DNA of 64,000 nt from JBCBSZ01 sp039818945 (GTDB lineage Bacteria; Actinomycetota; Acidimicrobiia; Acidimicrobiales; Poriferisodalaceae), in assembly GCA_039818945.1 (NCBI GenBank), contig JBCBSZ010000014.1, positions 1 to 64,000 of the forward strand. Direction: 5' to 3'. Positions 52,459 through 61,069 of the stretch are shown here, piece after piece. The notes below the pieces were generated by a model that did not search any database, had not been told where the DNA came from, and was given only the letters and a program-made list of their open reading frames with translations. The position numbers and the translations under genes are program-made. Each line of letters opens with the position of its first letter. The stretch's first letter is position 1.

Positions 52459-54681
52459 CTAGACATCAGACGCCAGGAGGCCGATGACCTCGAGTCGGGA
52501 CTCGTCGCCCGGGATCACGAGCGGATGCCCGTGTTCGAGGCTCTTGAACTCCACGGTGTCGGCGTCGGTCATCCGATCGGGGTGGAAGGTGGACCAGTGC
52601 CCGCAAGTAGGGCACTCAGTTCCGATGAGCAGCGGACGTGCGAGGTGGAGCTTGCCCCGTCGGTCTCTCAGGTAGAGGCTCCCTGCCTCGACGTCAGGCT
52701 CTGGGTATGGCACCACCTCTCTGGGCACAATGGGGTTGTCACCGCTGAGAACACGAACTCCGAGCTCGTTCCTACTCACCAGTCCGTCCCATCGTGTCGA
52801 CAGCACACGCACCAGCGGATAGTCCTCGAGAAACTCGGCAGCGCGAACCAGCGTCTCGAGGTCGAACCAGCACTCGTCTGCGATATCCGCCTCCTTGAGC
52901 GGACCATGGTCGCGGAGGTGGGCAGCATCGTTTCTGACGTCGCCGAGCCGCTGGACTGCTTCGAGCACCTCGCCGAACGTGAAGTAGTCAAGGACCTCAG
53001 CGAAGGGCTCGCTTCGGGGAAGCCTCCGCAAGGTCCGCTTGTCCGAGGCCTCTCGGAGGATCGCACGCCAGTCGCCGAGCGTGATTCCACCTCTCATCTT
53101 TGCGAGGCGGTCGCGCAGGTCCCCAAGGTGTCCGATCTCGACTCCCGCTGAGCGAGCACAGAGGATCGCCATGATCGCGAGATAACCGAGGAGGACCTCC
53201 TGGGCATGGAGGATCGAGCGGACCTCGTCCGGGCCGCCCCGCGCCGCGAGAGCAGCGCGCCACCGGTAAGCGACAGGCAAGGGAAATCTGGTCGCCACCC
53301 GATGCCCGAGATCGTCGAGCTTGCGGGCAGCCTCGGCGCGCTGTCGGAGAAGAGCGCTGTGAGCCAGCAAATTTGACCGAGCCTCTTCGAGGTCCACTCC
53401 GTCGATGGCCTCTGCCCGGAGCTGCTCGACCTCCCGCATCCACTTGCTGAAGTCGGCCGCTGCCTCGCTGACTGCCTTGAATGCACGCTCCAGTTCTTCG
53501 CCCGCCAATGGAACCCGAACGTCAAGCAGGCTCGCGGAGCTCACTCTGCCGATGTCGCCCGCCGAGGCTTCCTTGTAGGGAAGCTGATCGAGACAGCGTT
53601 GCGAGCGCAAGAAGTCCGTCACGATCGACAGTTGAGTCTCTGTGAGGCCCTCCTTCGGACGCACTGCAAGAAGGTGCTGTCCCAGGTGCAGCGGGAGGTC
53701 CTCGCTCCGAACCCGAACCGCCCGAAACCGCTGTCCGGCGGGCCGGACCGCCGGAATCAGGATGTCGCTGTCGGCAAGCGCCTCTCCGACGAGATGCTCG
53801 GGCTGCTGGCCCAGGTCATCTGTCTCGAGGCCGGATGCGCGAACGGCCCTGGCCGTGATCGTTCGCAACGCACTCGGGACGACCTCGCCCTGCCTGGGTC
53901 GAACGCTGCGGACGGGTCCGATGACCGAAGCGATGTCACGCAGCGGCACGAGCTCTCCGATCGCCGCCGCCTCCTGAGCCCGTTCCGCTCGACGCGGATG
54001 AAGTCCTCCAGGCAGCAGTCCATTCGAGACATCTGGTGGCCAGGGAAGAGAGAAGACGTGATCGGTCGCCCGAGCTGGCATGTGCGTACTTCGCATGACG
54101 TCGCCAAGATCCTCGATGCTGAGCTCGCCGTTGCACGCGACGAACACCGTGGACGAGTGCGGCCGAGAAGGGAGCTCCAACAACGCAAAGCCGACGGAGG
54201 GGCTGACCACGCGAGACAACAGGAAACCAGTGAGGTCAACGATCTTCGCTGGGGGACGCACCTCCAGTAGTGGGAGCAGCTCCGCAAGGCCACGGCGGCT
54301 GGCGAGGCTGTAGCTGCCGACAACGGCGAGTATCTCCACGGGGATGCCATCCAACGCGGCGATGAGCGCTCGAAGGCACGACACTGCCAAGTCCTCACGA
54401 CCCTCGTCGCCGCGTCCGATCGGAGGCAACAGCACGACCACATCCAAGGCAGTTGCGCCAAGTCCCTCGAGCGCCTCTCTCATCTCGGCAACCGCCGTCG
54501 CGCCGCCGACCGCCAGGGCCGATGGCTCGACGGAAACAACCCGCCAGGAGCCCACTTCCGTGAGACTCCAGAGTTGCTCCTCGACCCTGCTTGGGGTTGG
54601 GAGGACCACGGCAGCGGACCGCTCCCCGATGACCACGGACAGCAGGGCCTCGAGGTCGACCTGGTCGCCTTGTCGCCGCAC
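52459..54681 (-). CDS. Pseudo-methylase / specificity-domain / HEPN-like fusion protein
   Basis: I do not recognise this 740-residue protein as a known family. Residues 1-200 run like the second half of an N6-adenine DNA methylase. The catalytic Asn-Pro-Pro-Tyr position reads 'VVVLLPPIGRG' (near 85), and no AdoMet motif is visible, so it should be catalytically dead. Residues 240-430 resemble a type I specificity (target recognition) domain ending in a helix ('GELVPLRDIASVI', 'DILIPAVR', 'LPYKEASAGDIGRVS'). Residues 440-640 are helical and contain 'RNDAAH' near 582, the R-x4-H motif of HEPN RNases. The last 60 residues carry 'CPTCGH'. It is transcribed with its neighbours between McrBC and the type I operon. 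A DNA-recognising HEPN effector is my inference. Confidence 0.5.
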   Translation of the reverse strand: MRRQGDQVDLEALLSVVIGERSAAVVLPTPSRVEEQLWSLTEVGSWRVVSVEPSALAVGGATAVAEMREALEGLGATALDVVVLLPPIGRGDEGREDLAVSCLRALIAALDGIPVEILAVVGSYSLASRRGLAELLPLLEVRPPAKIVDLTGFLLSRVVSPSVGFALLELPSRPHSSTVFVACNGELSIEDLGDVMRSTHMPARATDHVFSLPWPPDVSNGLLPGGLHPRRAERAQEAAAIGELVPLRDIASVIGPVRSVRPRQGEVVPSALRTITARAVRASGLETDDLGQQPEHLVGEALADSDILIPAVRPAGQRFRAVRVRSEDLPLHLGQHLLAVRPKEGLTETQLSIVTDFLRSQRCLDQLPYKEASAGDIGRVSSASLLDVRVPLAGEELERAFKAVSEAAADFSKWMREVEQLRAEAIDGVDLEEARSNLLAHSALLRQRAEAARKLDDLGHRVATRFPLPVAYRWRAALAARGGPDEVRSILHAQEVLLGYLAIMAILCARSAGVEIGHLGDLRDRLAKMRGGITLGDWRAILREASDKRTLRRLPRSEPFAEVLDYFTFGEVLEAVQRLGDVRNDAAHLRDHGPLKEADIADECWFDLETLVRAAEFLEDYPLVRVLSTRWDGLVSRNELGVRVLSGDNPIVPREVVPYPEPDVEAGSLYLRDRRGKLHLARPLLIGTECPTCGHWSTFHPDRMTDADTVEFKSLEHGHPLVIPGDESRLEVIGLLASDV

Positions 54682-54796
54682 TGAAGGGTCCTCCTCGAAG
54701 CCTCAAGCTACAGGTCGCGGCGGCCGCTCACCGGGCGCGAGTCGGCCCCCGAGCGGTGTATGACCGCTGACTGAAGCGACGTGTGCGCATCGCTGG

Positions 54797-57700
54797 TCAT
54801 CGGGCCGCGGCGGTGATTCGAAGCTGGTCGACGATCCTGAAGAACTCGTCCAGGTCAGACTGCGTGAAGATGGCATCCGGCCCTTCGGGTGCGACTCCGG
54901 TGAAGGGCGAGTCGTAGACGCGGGCCGGGTCGATCGTTCCGTGTTCGGTGAGGTAGTCGATGACCAGGTTCACGAAGGTGATCTGGTTGCGGCTGTAGCG
55001 CTTGTCGTCGAGGAATCTCGCGAACGCCCGCTTCGCTGCCGCCCGGTCGAGACCGACGAGTGAGCGAACGAAGAGGCCGAAGCTGCCTGCTCGTTCTGAT
55101 GCTTGGGCGAAGGTGTCGTCGTCGCCGATGCCCGACGCGACCAGTACCCGCTGCAGTTCGGCCATGTCGGCGGGGGTGATGGGCTCGCCGCTTCGCACTC
55201 TGGCGACGATCTCGTTGGCGAGGTTTTCGGCCAGGAATCGCTGGGCCTTCTTGCGGAACTGCGCGAACTCGGGGCTGCCGACGCTCCGACCGGTTCCAGG
55301 GAGCTCGATCTCGGTGCCCTCGCCGAGTTCGTCGGTGAAGTCGGAGTACAGCGGCGTCTTCCGGACCCGCTCGATCAGCTGGACCAGGCTGCGCAGTCGT
55401 CGACGGGCGTCTTCGAGCATCGGGTAGCTGACGTCGACCCACCATTCGTCGGCCTGGATGTCGATGATCAGCTCCATCTGCTCGGCGACGGCCGGGATGG
55501 CGGTGCCGAGGTCTTCGAGAGCAGACGCGATGTCGATCACCCGTTTTCGCTGGCGCTCGAACGGTTCGTGCTGCAGCAAGCTCAGCTGGGCGTTGAGCAC
55601 CAGGACGTCGAACCGTTTGGCGTCCTCGTTCTCAGGGTCGAGCTGGTCGGGCAGCTTCGCCACTCGGTCGTTGAGGGCGGCCAGGTCCTCGAGGCTGACC
55701 TCGTCCCACGCTTCGGAGGTGCGGAAGCGTTCGACGAGCTCCAGGTGGGGGCGCACGAGGAAGTTGTTCTCGTTCATGGAGGCGACGGCCTCGCGCAGGG
55801 CTCCGGCGATCTCGGCTCGCTCGTCGCCGAGGGCCTCGATGCCGTCGAGCGCGTGGAGGAGTTCGAGCCGGGTGCTGAACAGGATCTCGCTGAGCGGCTT
55901 CCCCCCAGCGGGTTCGGCCCGGCCGAGGTCGTGGCTGAAGTGCTCCAGGTTCTGGCAGAAGTCGAAGACGTTGAACGCAGCCTTGTCGTCACCGAGCCCG
56001 AACAGGTTCTCGCACAGCCGGGTCCCGCGGCCGAGCATCTGCCAGAACTTGGTCTTCGAGCGGACGAGCTTGAAGAAGACCAGGTTGACGACTTCAGGCA
56101 CGTCGATGCCGGTGTCGAGCATGTCGACCGAGATCGCGATGTGAGGCGCCTTCTCCTTGTTGGAGAAGTCGTCGATCAGGGACTGGCCGTATCGGACCTG
56201 GTGGGTGACCACCCGGGCGAAGTTCCCGGCGTCGAGTGCCGGGTAGTTGGCGTCGAAGCGCTCCTTGATGTAATCGGCGTGACGCTGGTTCTTGGCGAAG
56301 ATGATCGTCTTGCCCAGCCGGTCGCCGCCGGCGACCTTGACGCCCTCGGTCATGAGTTGCTGGAGGACTCGATCGACGGTGTCCTCGTTGAACAGCCACT
56401 TGTTGAGCTGGGCGGCGTTGACCTCGTCGGGCGGTTCGGCCGGGTTGCCATCGTCGTCCTCGCCCCAGTCGAGCTCGTCCCAGGCGTCCTTCTCATCCTC
56501 GGAGAGGTCGTCGTAGCGGATGCCCTCCCGCACGAACTTCAGCGGCACCGAGACGCCACGGGGTGGGACGAGGAAACCGTCACTGATTGCCTCGTCGAGG
56601 GAGTAGGCGTCGGTGGGGACACCAGTCTCGAGGTCGAAGAGGTCGTAGGTGTTCTTATCGACCTCGTCCTTCGGTGTCGCGGTCAGACCGACCAGCAGGG
56701 AGTCGAAGTAGTCGAAGATGCCGCGGTACTTGCGGTACACGGACCGGTGTGCTTCGTCGATCACGACGAGGTCGAAGTGCCCGACCCCGAACCGGCGAGT
56801 GCCGTCGTTGCGGTACTCATCGATCTTGCCGACCATGGTCTGGTAGGTCGACACGTAGACCCGCCCATCCTCATGCGGCTCGGTCACCAGGTTCACCGGC
56901 GCCGAGTCCGGCAGGTGGGCCTTGAACGCGTTGACCGCCTGATTCACCAGAGCGGTCCGATCGGCGAGGAACAGCACCCGCTTGACCCATCCGGCACGCA
57001 TGAGCAGGTCCGTGAGGGCGATGACGGTCCGGGTCTTGCCGGCGCCAGTGGCCATCACCACCAGCGCCTTGCGCTGCCTGTCGGTCTCGAAGTGCTCGGC
57101 GATCGCCCGGATCGCTCGCTGCTGGTAGTGCCGCTCGACGATCTTGTCGTTGATGTCCAGCGAGGAGAGCGGTTGTCTCGTGGTTCGACGTTGGATGAGC
57201 AGAGCGAGCTCGTCGGCGGTGTAGAAGCCCTGCACCTGTCGTGCTGGGTACTGGGTGTCGTCCCAGAGCCAGTGTTCGTAGCCGTTGCTGTAGAACACGA
57301 TCGGCCGCTGGCCGGTCTCGGTCTCGAGGCAGTCAGCGTAGAGCTTGGCCTGTTGCTGGCCGACCCGAGGGTCGACGAGCGTCTTCTTCGCCTCCACGAC
57401 AGCAAGCGGGAGCCCGTCGCTGCCCCACAGCACATAGTCGACGTAGCCGACACCGGAGTCCGAGGGCATGCCGTGCACCTCGTACTCGATGTCACGGCCG
57501 TCCACGAGGTTCGACCATCCAGCCTCGGCCAGCAATGCGTCGATCTTGTACCGGCGAGTGTCGGCCTCGGACCAGTCGTGCGCCTCGATCGGGATCGCCT
57601 CGGCGGCCTTCTTGGCCGCAGCGACCTGGCCGCGAAGCTCGATCAGTTCCGCCTCCAACTCGGCGGCCGTCTGCGTTGCCTCAGCCAGCCGCTGGCGGGC

Positions 57701-58216
57701 GAGCGCATGCTCCTCGGCCTCACGCTCGAGTCGCTCCTCAAGTTCCTGACGCCCCTTGAGCGACGCCTGCTCGGCCTCACCGACGTCCATCAGCTTGTGG
57801 GGATCGAACTTCACGCTCGGGTCCGGCTTCTCGGCCCGCCCGTAGGTGAAGGCAAGCCAGAAGCAGAACTGGAACAGCGCCGAGACAACCTCGACTGCTT
57901 CCAGCTTCGTCGGCGGCTTCGACTCGTGCACCGCTCGGTTGCCGGCCCGCTGGATCTTTTTGGCCACGTTGAAGACCCGACCGTCGGCCAGGGCCTTGAA
58001 TGCTGGCTCGTTCAGGTAGGCGTTGAGCTTCTCCTCGTAGGGCAGCGGCAGGGTCCGGTCATGCCGGTACACCCACTTGACGCCCGACTCCAGACACTTC
58101 CGCGCATAGATCACCGCTGGCCCCGGATCGGACAGGGCATGGCGCTCCGCCCAAGACGCTGTCTCGAACTCGGCTGAGAACTCAGCTTCCAAGAACGAGA
58201 ACTGCGACATGCTCAC
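54797..58216 (-). CDS. hsdR: Type I restriction subunit R
   Basis: The 1139-residue product has an N-terminal DUF4145-type helical domain ('ARKCLESGVKWVYRHDRTL'). The endonuclease domain follows ('YVDYVLWGSDGLPLAVVEAK', D and E-x-K near 255-275). A superfamily 2 motor comes next, with Walker A 'VVMATGAGKTRTVIAL' near 392 and 'VVIDEAHRS' near 485, then the helical C-terminus that binds the methylase. It translocates DNA and cleaves at a distance from unmethylated sites. The start overlaps the hsdS stop by four bases. It is the last gene of the M-S-R operon. Confidence 0.92.
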   Translation of the reverse strand: MSMSQFSFLEAEFSAEFETASWAERHALSDPGPAVIYARKCLESGVKWVYRHDRTLPLPYEEKLNAYLNEPAFKALADGRVFNVAKKIQRAGNRAVHESKPPTKLEAVEVVSALFQFCFWLAFTYGRAEKPDPSVKFDPHKLMDVGEAEQASLKGRQELEERLEREAEEHALARQRLAEATQTAAELEAELIELRGQVAAAKKAAEAIPIEAHDWSEADTRRYKIDALLAEAGWSNLVDGRDIEYEVHGMPSDSGVGYVDYVLWGSDGLPLAVVEAKKTLVDPRVGQQQAKLYADCLETETGQRPIVFYSNGYEHWLWDDTQYPARQVQGFYTADELALLIQRRTTRQPLSSLDINDKIVERHYQQRAIRAIAEHFETDRQRKALVVMATGAGKTRTVIALTDLLMRAGWVKRVLFLADRTALVNQAVNAFKAHLPDSAPVNLVTEPHEDGRVYVSTYQTMVGKIDEYRNDGTRRFGVGHFDLVVIDEAHRSVYRKYRGIFDYFDSLLVGLTATPKDEVDKNTYDLFDLETGVPTDAYSLDEAISDGFLVPPRGVSVPLKFVREGIRYDDLSEDEKDAWDELDWGEDDDGNPAEPPDEVNAAQLNKWLFNEDTVDRVLQQLMTEGVKVAGGDRLGKTIIFAKNQRHADYIKERFDANYPALDAGNFARVVTHQVRYGQSLIDDFSNKEKAPHIAISVDMLDTGIDVPEVVNLVFFKLVRSKTKFWQMLGRGTRLCENLFGLGDDKAAFNVFDFCQNLEHFSHDLGRAEPAGGKPLSEILFSTRLELLHALDGIEALGDERAEIAGALREAVASMNENNFLVRPHLELVERFRTSEAWDEVSLEDLAALNDRVAKLPDQLDPENEDAKRFDVLVLNAQLSLLQHEPFERQRKRVIDIASALEDLGTAIPAVAEQMELIIDIQADEWWVDVSYPMLEDARRRLRSLVQLIERVRKTPLYSDFTDELGEGTEIELPGTGRSVGSPEFAQFRKKAQRFLAENLANEIVARVRSGEPITPADMAELQRVLVASGIGDDDTFAQASERAGSFGLFVRSLVGLDRAAAKRAFARFLDDKRYSRNQITFVNLVIDYLTEHGTIDPARVYDSPFTGVAPEGPDAIFTQSDLDEFFRIVDQLRITAAAR

Positions 58217-59400
58217 AACTCGCCCCGAAACGCGCGGTGCTGAAGGGCGGCAAAGAGCGAGTCCAGGCCCTCCGCCGACGCTCCACCCATGACATCCGCA
58301 TTGGACACTGCTCCGACTCGGTCGAGGAAGCTGCGCTGGAGCTCCATGGGTGGCTCAAGCAGCGGGAACGCTCTGAGCTGTGTCATGTTGATCGAAGCAA
58401 TGCCCGTCGTCTGTTTGGCCATGCGAAGGAAGTACCGCTTCCCGCGGGCACTCCCGAGCAGGCGGCTGAGAAACTCGGGCGTCATCCCAGCTTCGAGCAA
58501 TCGAACTCGGAATACGTGGTTCTGGTGAATGCATGGATCGATCCGGCCGTCCCAAACGGCACCACGTCCCAGCTTGTCCGGATCCCCGCCCTCAGTTAAG
58601 AGTATGTCGCCTGGCGATAGCGAGTAGCGCTCAATCTCTTGCGCCGTCGCATTGATGGTCTTCAAAGGGTCGAGCGTGATGTAGCCATCCTGGACGTTCA
58701 CTACCGCCAGGAAAGGCACTTCTGCGAGCGCCGAGCCGTCGGTCTTTCGACCCTTGGTGATTCCCGATCGCACGTCAGCAACGTCGGAGAGAACCCGGTC
58801 AGCTCTCCAGCCTTTCGGGTTGGACACGGGATCGCCAAAAACGTCGATGAAGATGGCGTGAGCAAGGGTGTCGAGCTTGGCGAGGGCCTGGCGGCGCTTG
58901 GCTCGCAGTGCATCGGCCGCATCCAACACCGCGGCAATCCGCCGCTGCTCCTCGATCGGCGGCAGCAGAATCGGAATCTGCTTCAGCTTGGTCTTGTTGA
59001 GCGTCGCCCCCATTGCCGCGCGATCTGCGCCAGTGGTTAGGGGCATCGCCTGAAGTGCCCGGTACAGGTAATCACGATCCACGTGGTCATCGACAATGGG
59101 CAGGTGTGCGATCGCCTCGTTCGTGTACATCGGGGCGCAGGCGATTCCTACCTTGCCGATGCTCAGCTTGAAGCTGAGCAGGACCGTCCCTGGCTCGACC
59201 AGCCGAAGTTTCAGAGAACGAACTGCCTCATCCGTGACCTGCTCGCTCGTGGTGCTCAGGTGGCGGCCCTGATTCATGTCGGAGATCGACAGCCAGGCAT
59301 GGCCGTTACCCCAGTAGCGCTGCTCGGCGCGGGCAGGGGTCTTGCCAATCTGGACATCACATATCTCACCGAGCGACTTCATGGGCCAGCCAGTCTTCAT
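58213..59400 (-). CDS. hsdS: Type I restriction specificity subunit S
   Basis: The 395-residue product shows two target recognition domains, each followed by a conserved helix. The first ends in 'IPILLPPIEEQRRIAAVLDA', and the second starts 'RSGITKGRKTDG' and ends in 'FPLLEPPMELQRSFLDRVG'. Each TRD reads half of a bipartite site, which cannot be predicted by eye. Codon use in this gene is more AT-rich than in hsdM and hsdR, as expected for exchanged TRDs. It overlaps both neighbours by four bases. Confidence 0.92.
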   Translation of the reverse strand: MKTGWPMKSLGEICDVQIGKTPARAEQRYWGNGHAWLSISDMNQGRHLSTTSEQVTDEAVRSLKLRLVEPGTVLLSFKLSIGKVGIACAPMYTNEAIAHLPIVDDHVDRDYLYRALQAMPLTTGADRAAMGATLNKTKLKQIPILLPPIEEQRRIAAVLDAADALRAKRRQALAKLDTLAHAIFIDVFGDPVSNPKGWRADRVLSDVADVRSGITKGRKTDGSALAEVPFLAVVNVQDGYITLDPLKTINATAQEIERYSLSPGDILLTEGGDPDKLGRGAVWDGRIDPCIHQNHVFRVRLLEAGMTPEFLSRLLGSARGKRYFLRMAKQTTGIASINMTQLRAFPLLEPPMELQRSFLDRVGAVSNADVMGGASAEGLDSLFAALQHRAFRGEL

Positions 59401-60947
59401 CCGAGCATCGCCTTGAGGTCGTTGATGCCCTTCTGGATCTCCTCCTCGAGCGCGGTCAGCTCGTCGAGGATCTCGGCAGGCGGCGGGTATTCGATCTCGT
59501 CGTAGACGATCTCCTTGTAGCGGTTGATGCTGAGGTCGTAGTCGTTGGCGGCGATGTCGGCCTTGGGCACGCAGAACGACTGCTCAGTGCGGGCCCGTTC
59601 CACCTCGGCACCGCCGCGCTCCGCCCATCGGGCGAGGGCGTCGGGGAGGTTGTTCTTGTCGTGCTCTGCCTCGCTCAGGCCCTCCACCTCGACGCCGAGC
59701 TTGGCCGCATCGAGAAGCGGGGTGCGCTTGTCGTCGAGGCTGTAGCCGTCGGCCTCGAGGTCGTAGAACCAGACGTGATCGGTTCCACCAGAGTTGGTCT
59801 TCGTGAAGAGCAGGATCGCCGTGGAGACCCCTGCGTAGGGCTTGAACACGCCGGACGGGAGGGAGACGATGCCGTCGAGCTTCTGGTCCTCGACGAGGAT
59901 CCGTCGGAGTTCCTTATGGGCCTTGGTCGATCCGAAGAGCACGCCGTCGGGCACGATCACGGCTGCTCCCCCGCCAGGCTTGAGCAGCCGCAGGAAGAGT
60001 GCGAGGAAGAGCAGCTCAGTCTTCTTGGTCTTGACGACCTGAAGGAGGTCCTTGGCCGTGCTCTCGTAGTCGAGCGACCCAGCGAAAGGTGGGTTGGCCA
60101 GGATGAGGCTGTAGGCCTCGGTGTCGCCGGCGTGGTGTTCGGCGAGGGAGTCCCGGTACGTGATGCTCGGGTTCTGCACGCCGTGGAGCTGCATGTTCAT
60201 CGACCCGATGCGGAGCATCGTGTTGTCGAAGTCGTAGCCGGAGAACATGGCGCCGTGGAAGTGTTTCGCCTTGGCCTCGTCGGTCAGGGCGGCTGGGTGC
60301 TTGTCGCGGACGTACTCGCCAGCTGCGACGAGGAACCCGCAGGTACCACTGGCTGGGTCGCAGATCGTGTCGTCGGGCTGCGGCGCTGTCATCGCGACCA
60401 TCAGCTGGATGATGTGGCGAGGCGTGCGGAACTGACCGTTCTGTCCGGCGGTCGCGATCTTCGAGAGCATGTACTCGTAGACGTCGCCCTTGGTGTCTCG
60501 GTCGGCCATCGGGATGGCGTCGAGCCCGTCCACGGCCTTGGCAAGAAGGCCAGGGGTCGGGATCGTGAGCCGGGCCCCTCGCATATGCGTTGCGTGCGTG
60601 CTCTCTTGCGCACGCAGCTGCAGAAACGGGAAGGCGTACTTCTCAACCACCTCGAACATGTCGGTCGGTGCCATGTTCTTGAACCTTGACCAGCGCAGGT
60701 CGATGTAGGGGCGCCCCTCGGCGAGTCCTTCGGGCTTGAACTCTTCGCCCTCCGGGAAGATGACCTCATCGAGCGGCTTGCCAGTGCGGTTCGCCTTGTT
60801 CTCGGCGAGTGACTGTCGCTCGTCCAGGGCCTTGATGAACAACAGGTAGGTGAGCTGCTCCATCACCTCGAGAGGGTTCGAGATGCCGCCCGACCAGAAG
60901 TCGTTCCAGACCGCGTCGATTCTCGTCTTCAGCTCGCCAGTGACCAT
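59397..60947 (-). CDS. hsdM: Type I N6-adenine DNA methylase subunit M
   Basis: The 516-residue product has an N-terminal helical domain ('NPLEVMEQLTYLLFIKALDE'), AdoMet motif I 'ICDPASGTCGFLVAAGEY' near 197 and catalytic motif IV 'LILANPPFAGS' near 286. All key residues are present. With HsdS it methylates the recognition site and with HsdR it restricts. It is the first gene of the operon. The start at 60947 lies 122 bp from the conjugation gene, so its promoter is probably there. Confidence 0.93.
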   Translation of the reverse strand: MVTGELKTRIDAVWNDFWSGGISNPLEVMEQLTYLLFIKALDERQSLAENKANRTGKPLDEVIFPEGEEFKPEGLAEGRPYIDLRWSRFKNMAPTDMFEVVEKYAFPFLQLRAQESTHATHMRGARLTIPTPGLLAKAVDGLDAIPMADRDTKGDVYEYMLSKIATAGQNGQFRTPRHIIQLMVAMTAPQPDDTICDPASGTCGFLVAAGEYVRDKHPAALTDEAKAKHFHGAMFSGYDFDNTMLRIGSMNMQLHGVQNPSITYRDSLAEHHAGDTEAYSLILANPPFAGSLDYESTAKDLLQVVKTKKTELLFLALFLRLLKPGGGAAVIVPDGVLFGSTKAHKELRRILVEDQKLDGIVSLPSGVFKPYAGVSTAILLFTKTNSGGTDHVWFYDLEADGYSLDDKRTPLLDAAKLGVEVEGLSEAEHDKNNLPDALARWAERGGAEVERARTEQSFCVPKADIAANDYDLSINRYKEIVYDEIEYPPPAEILDELTALEEEIQKGINDLKAMLG

Positions 60948-61069
60948 TCCACGCTCCTAGTCGGTCCTGAGATCATCGCAGGACCCAACGAACCGTTCGA
61001 GCACTGTGCTGTTCACGCTACGCATCTAGGAGGCGGCGAAAGACGAGCTGGCCACGAGACAGCTCTGCG

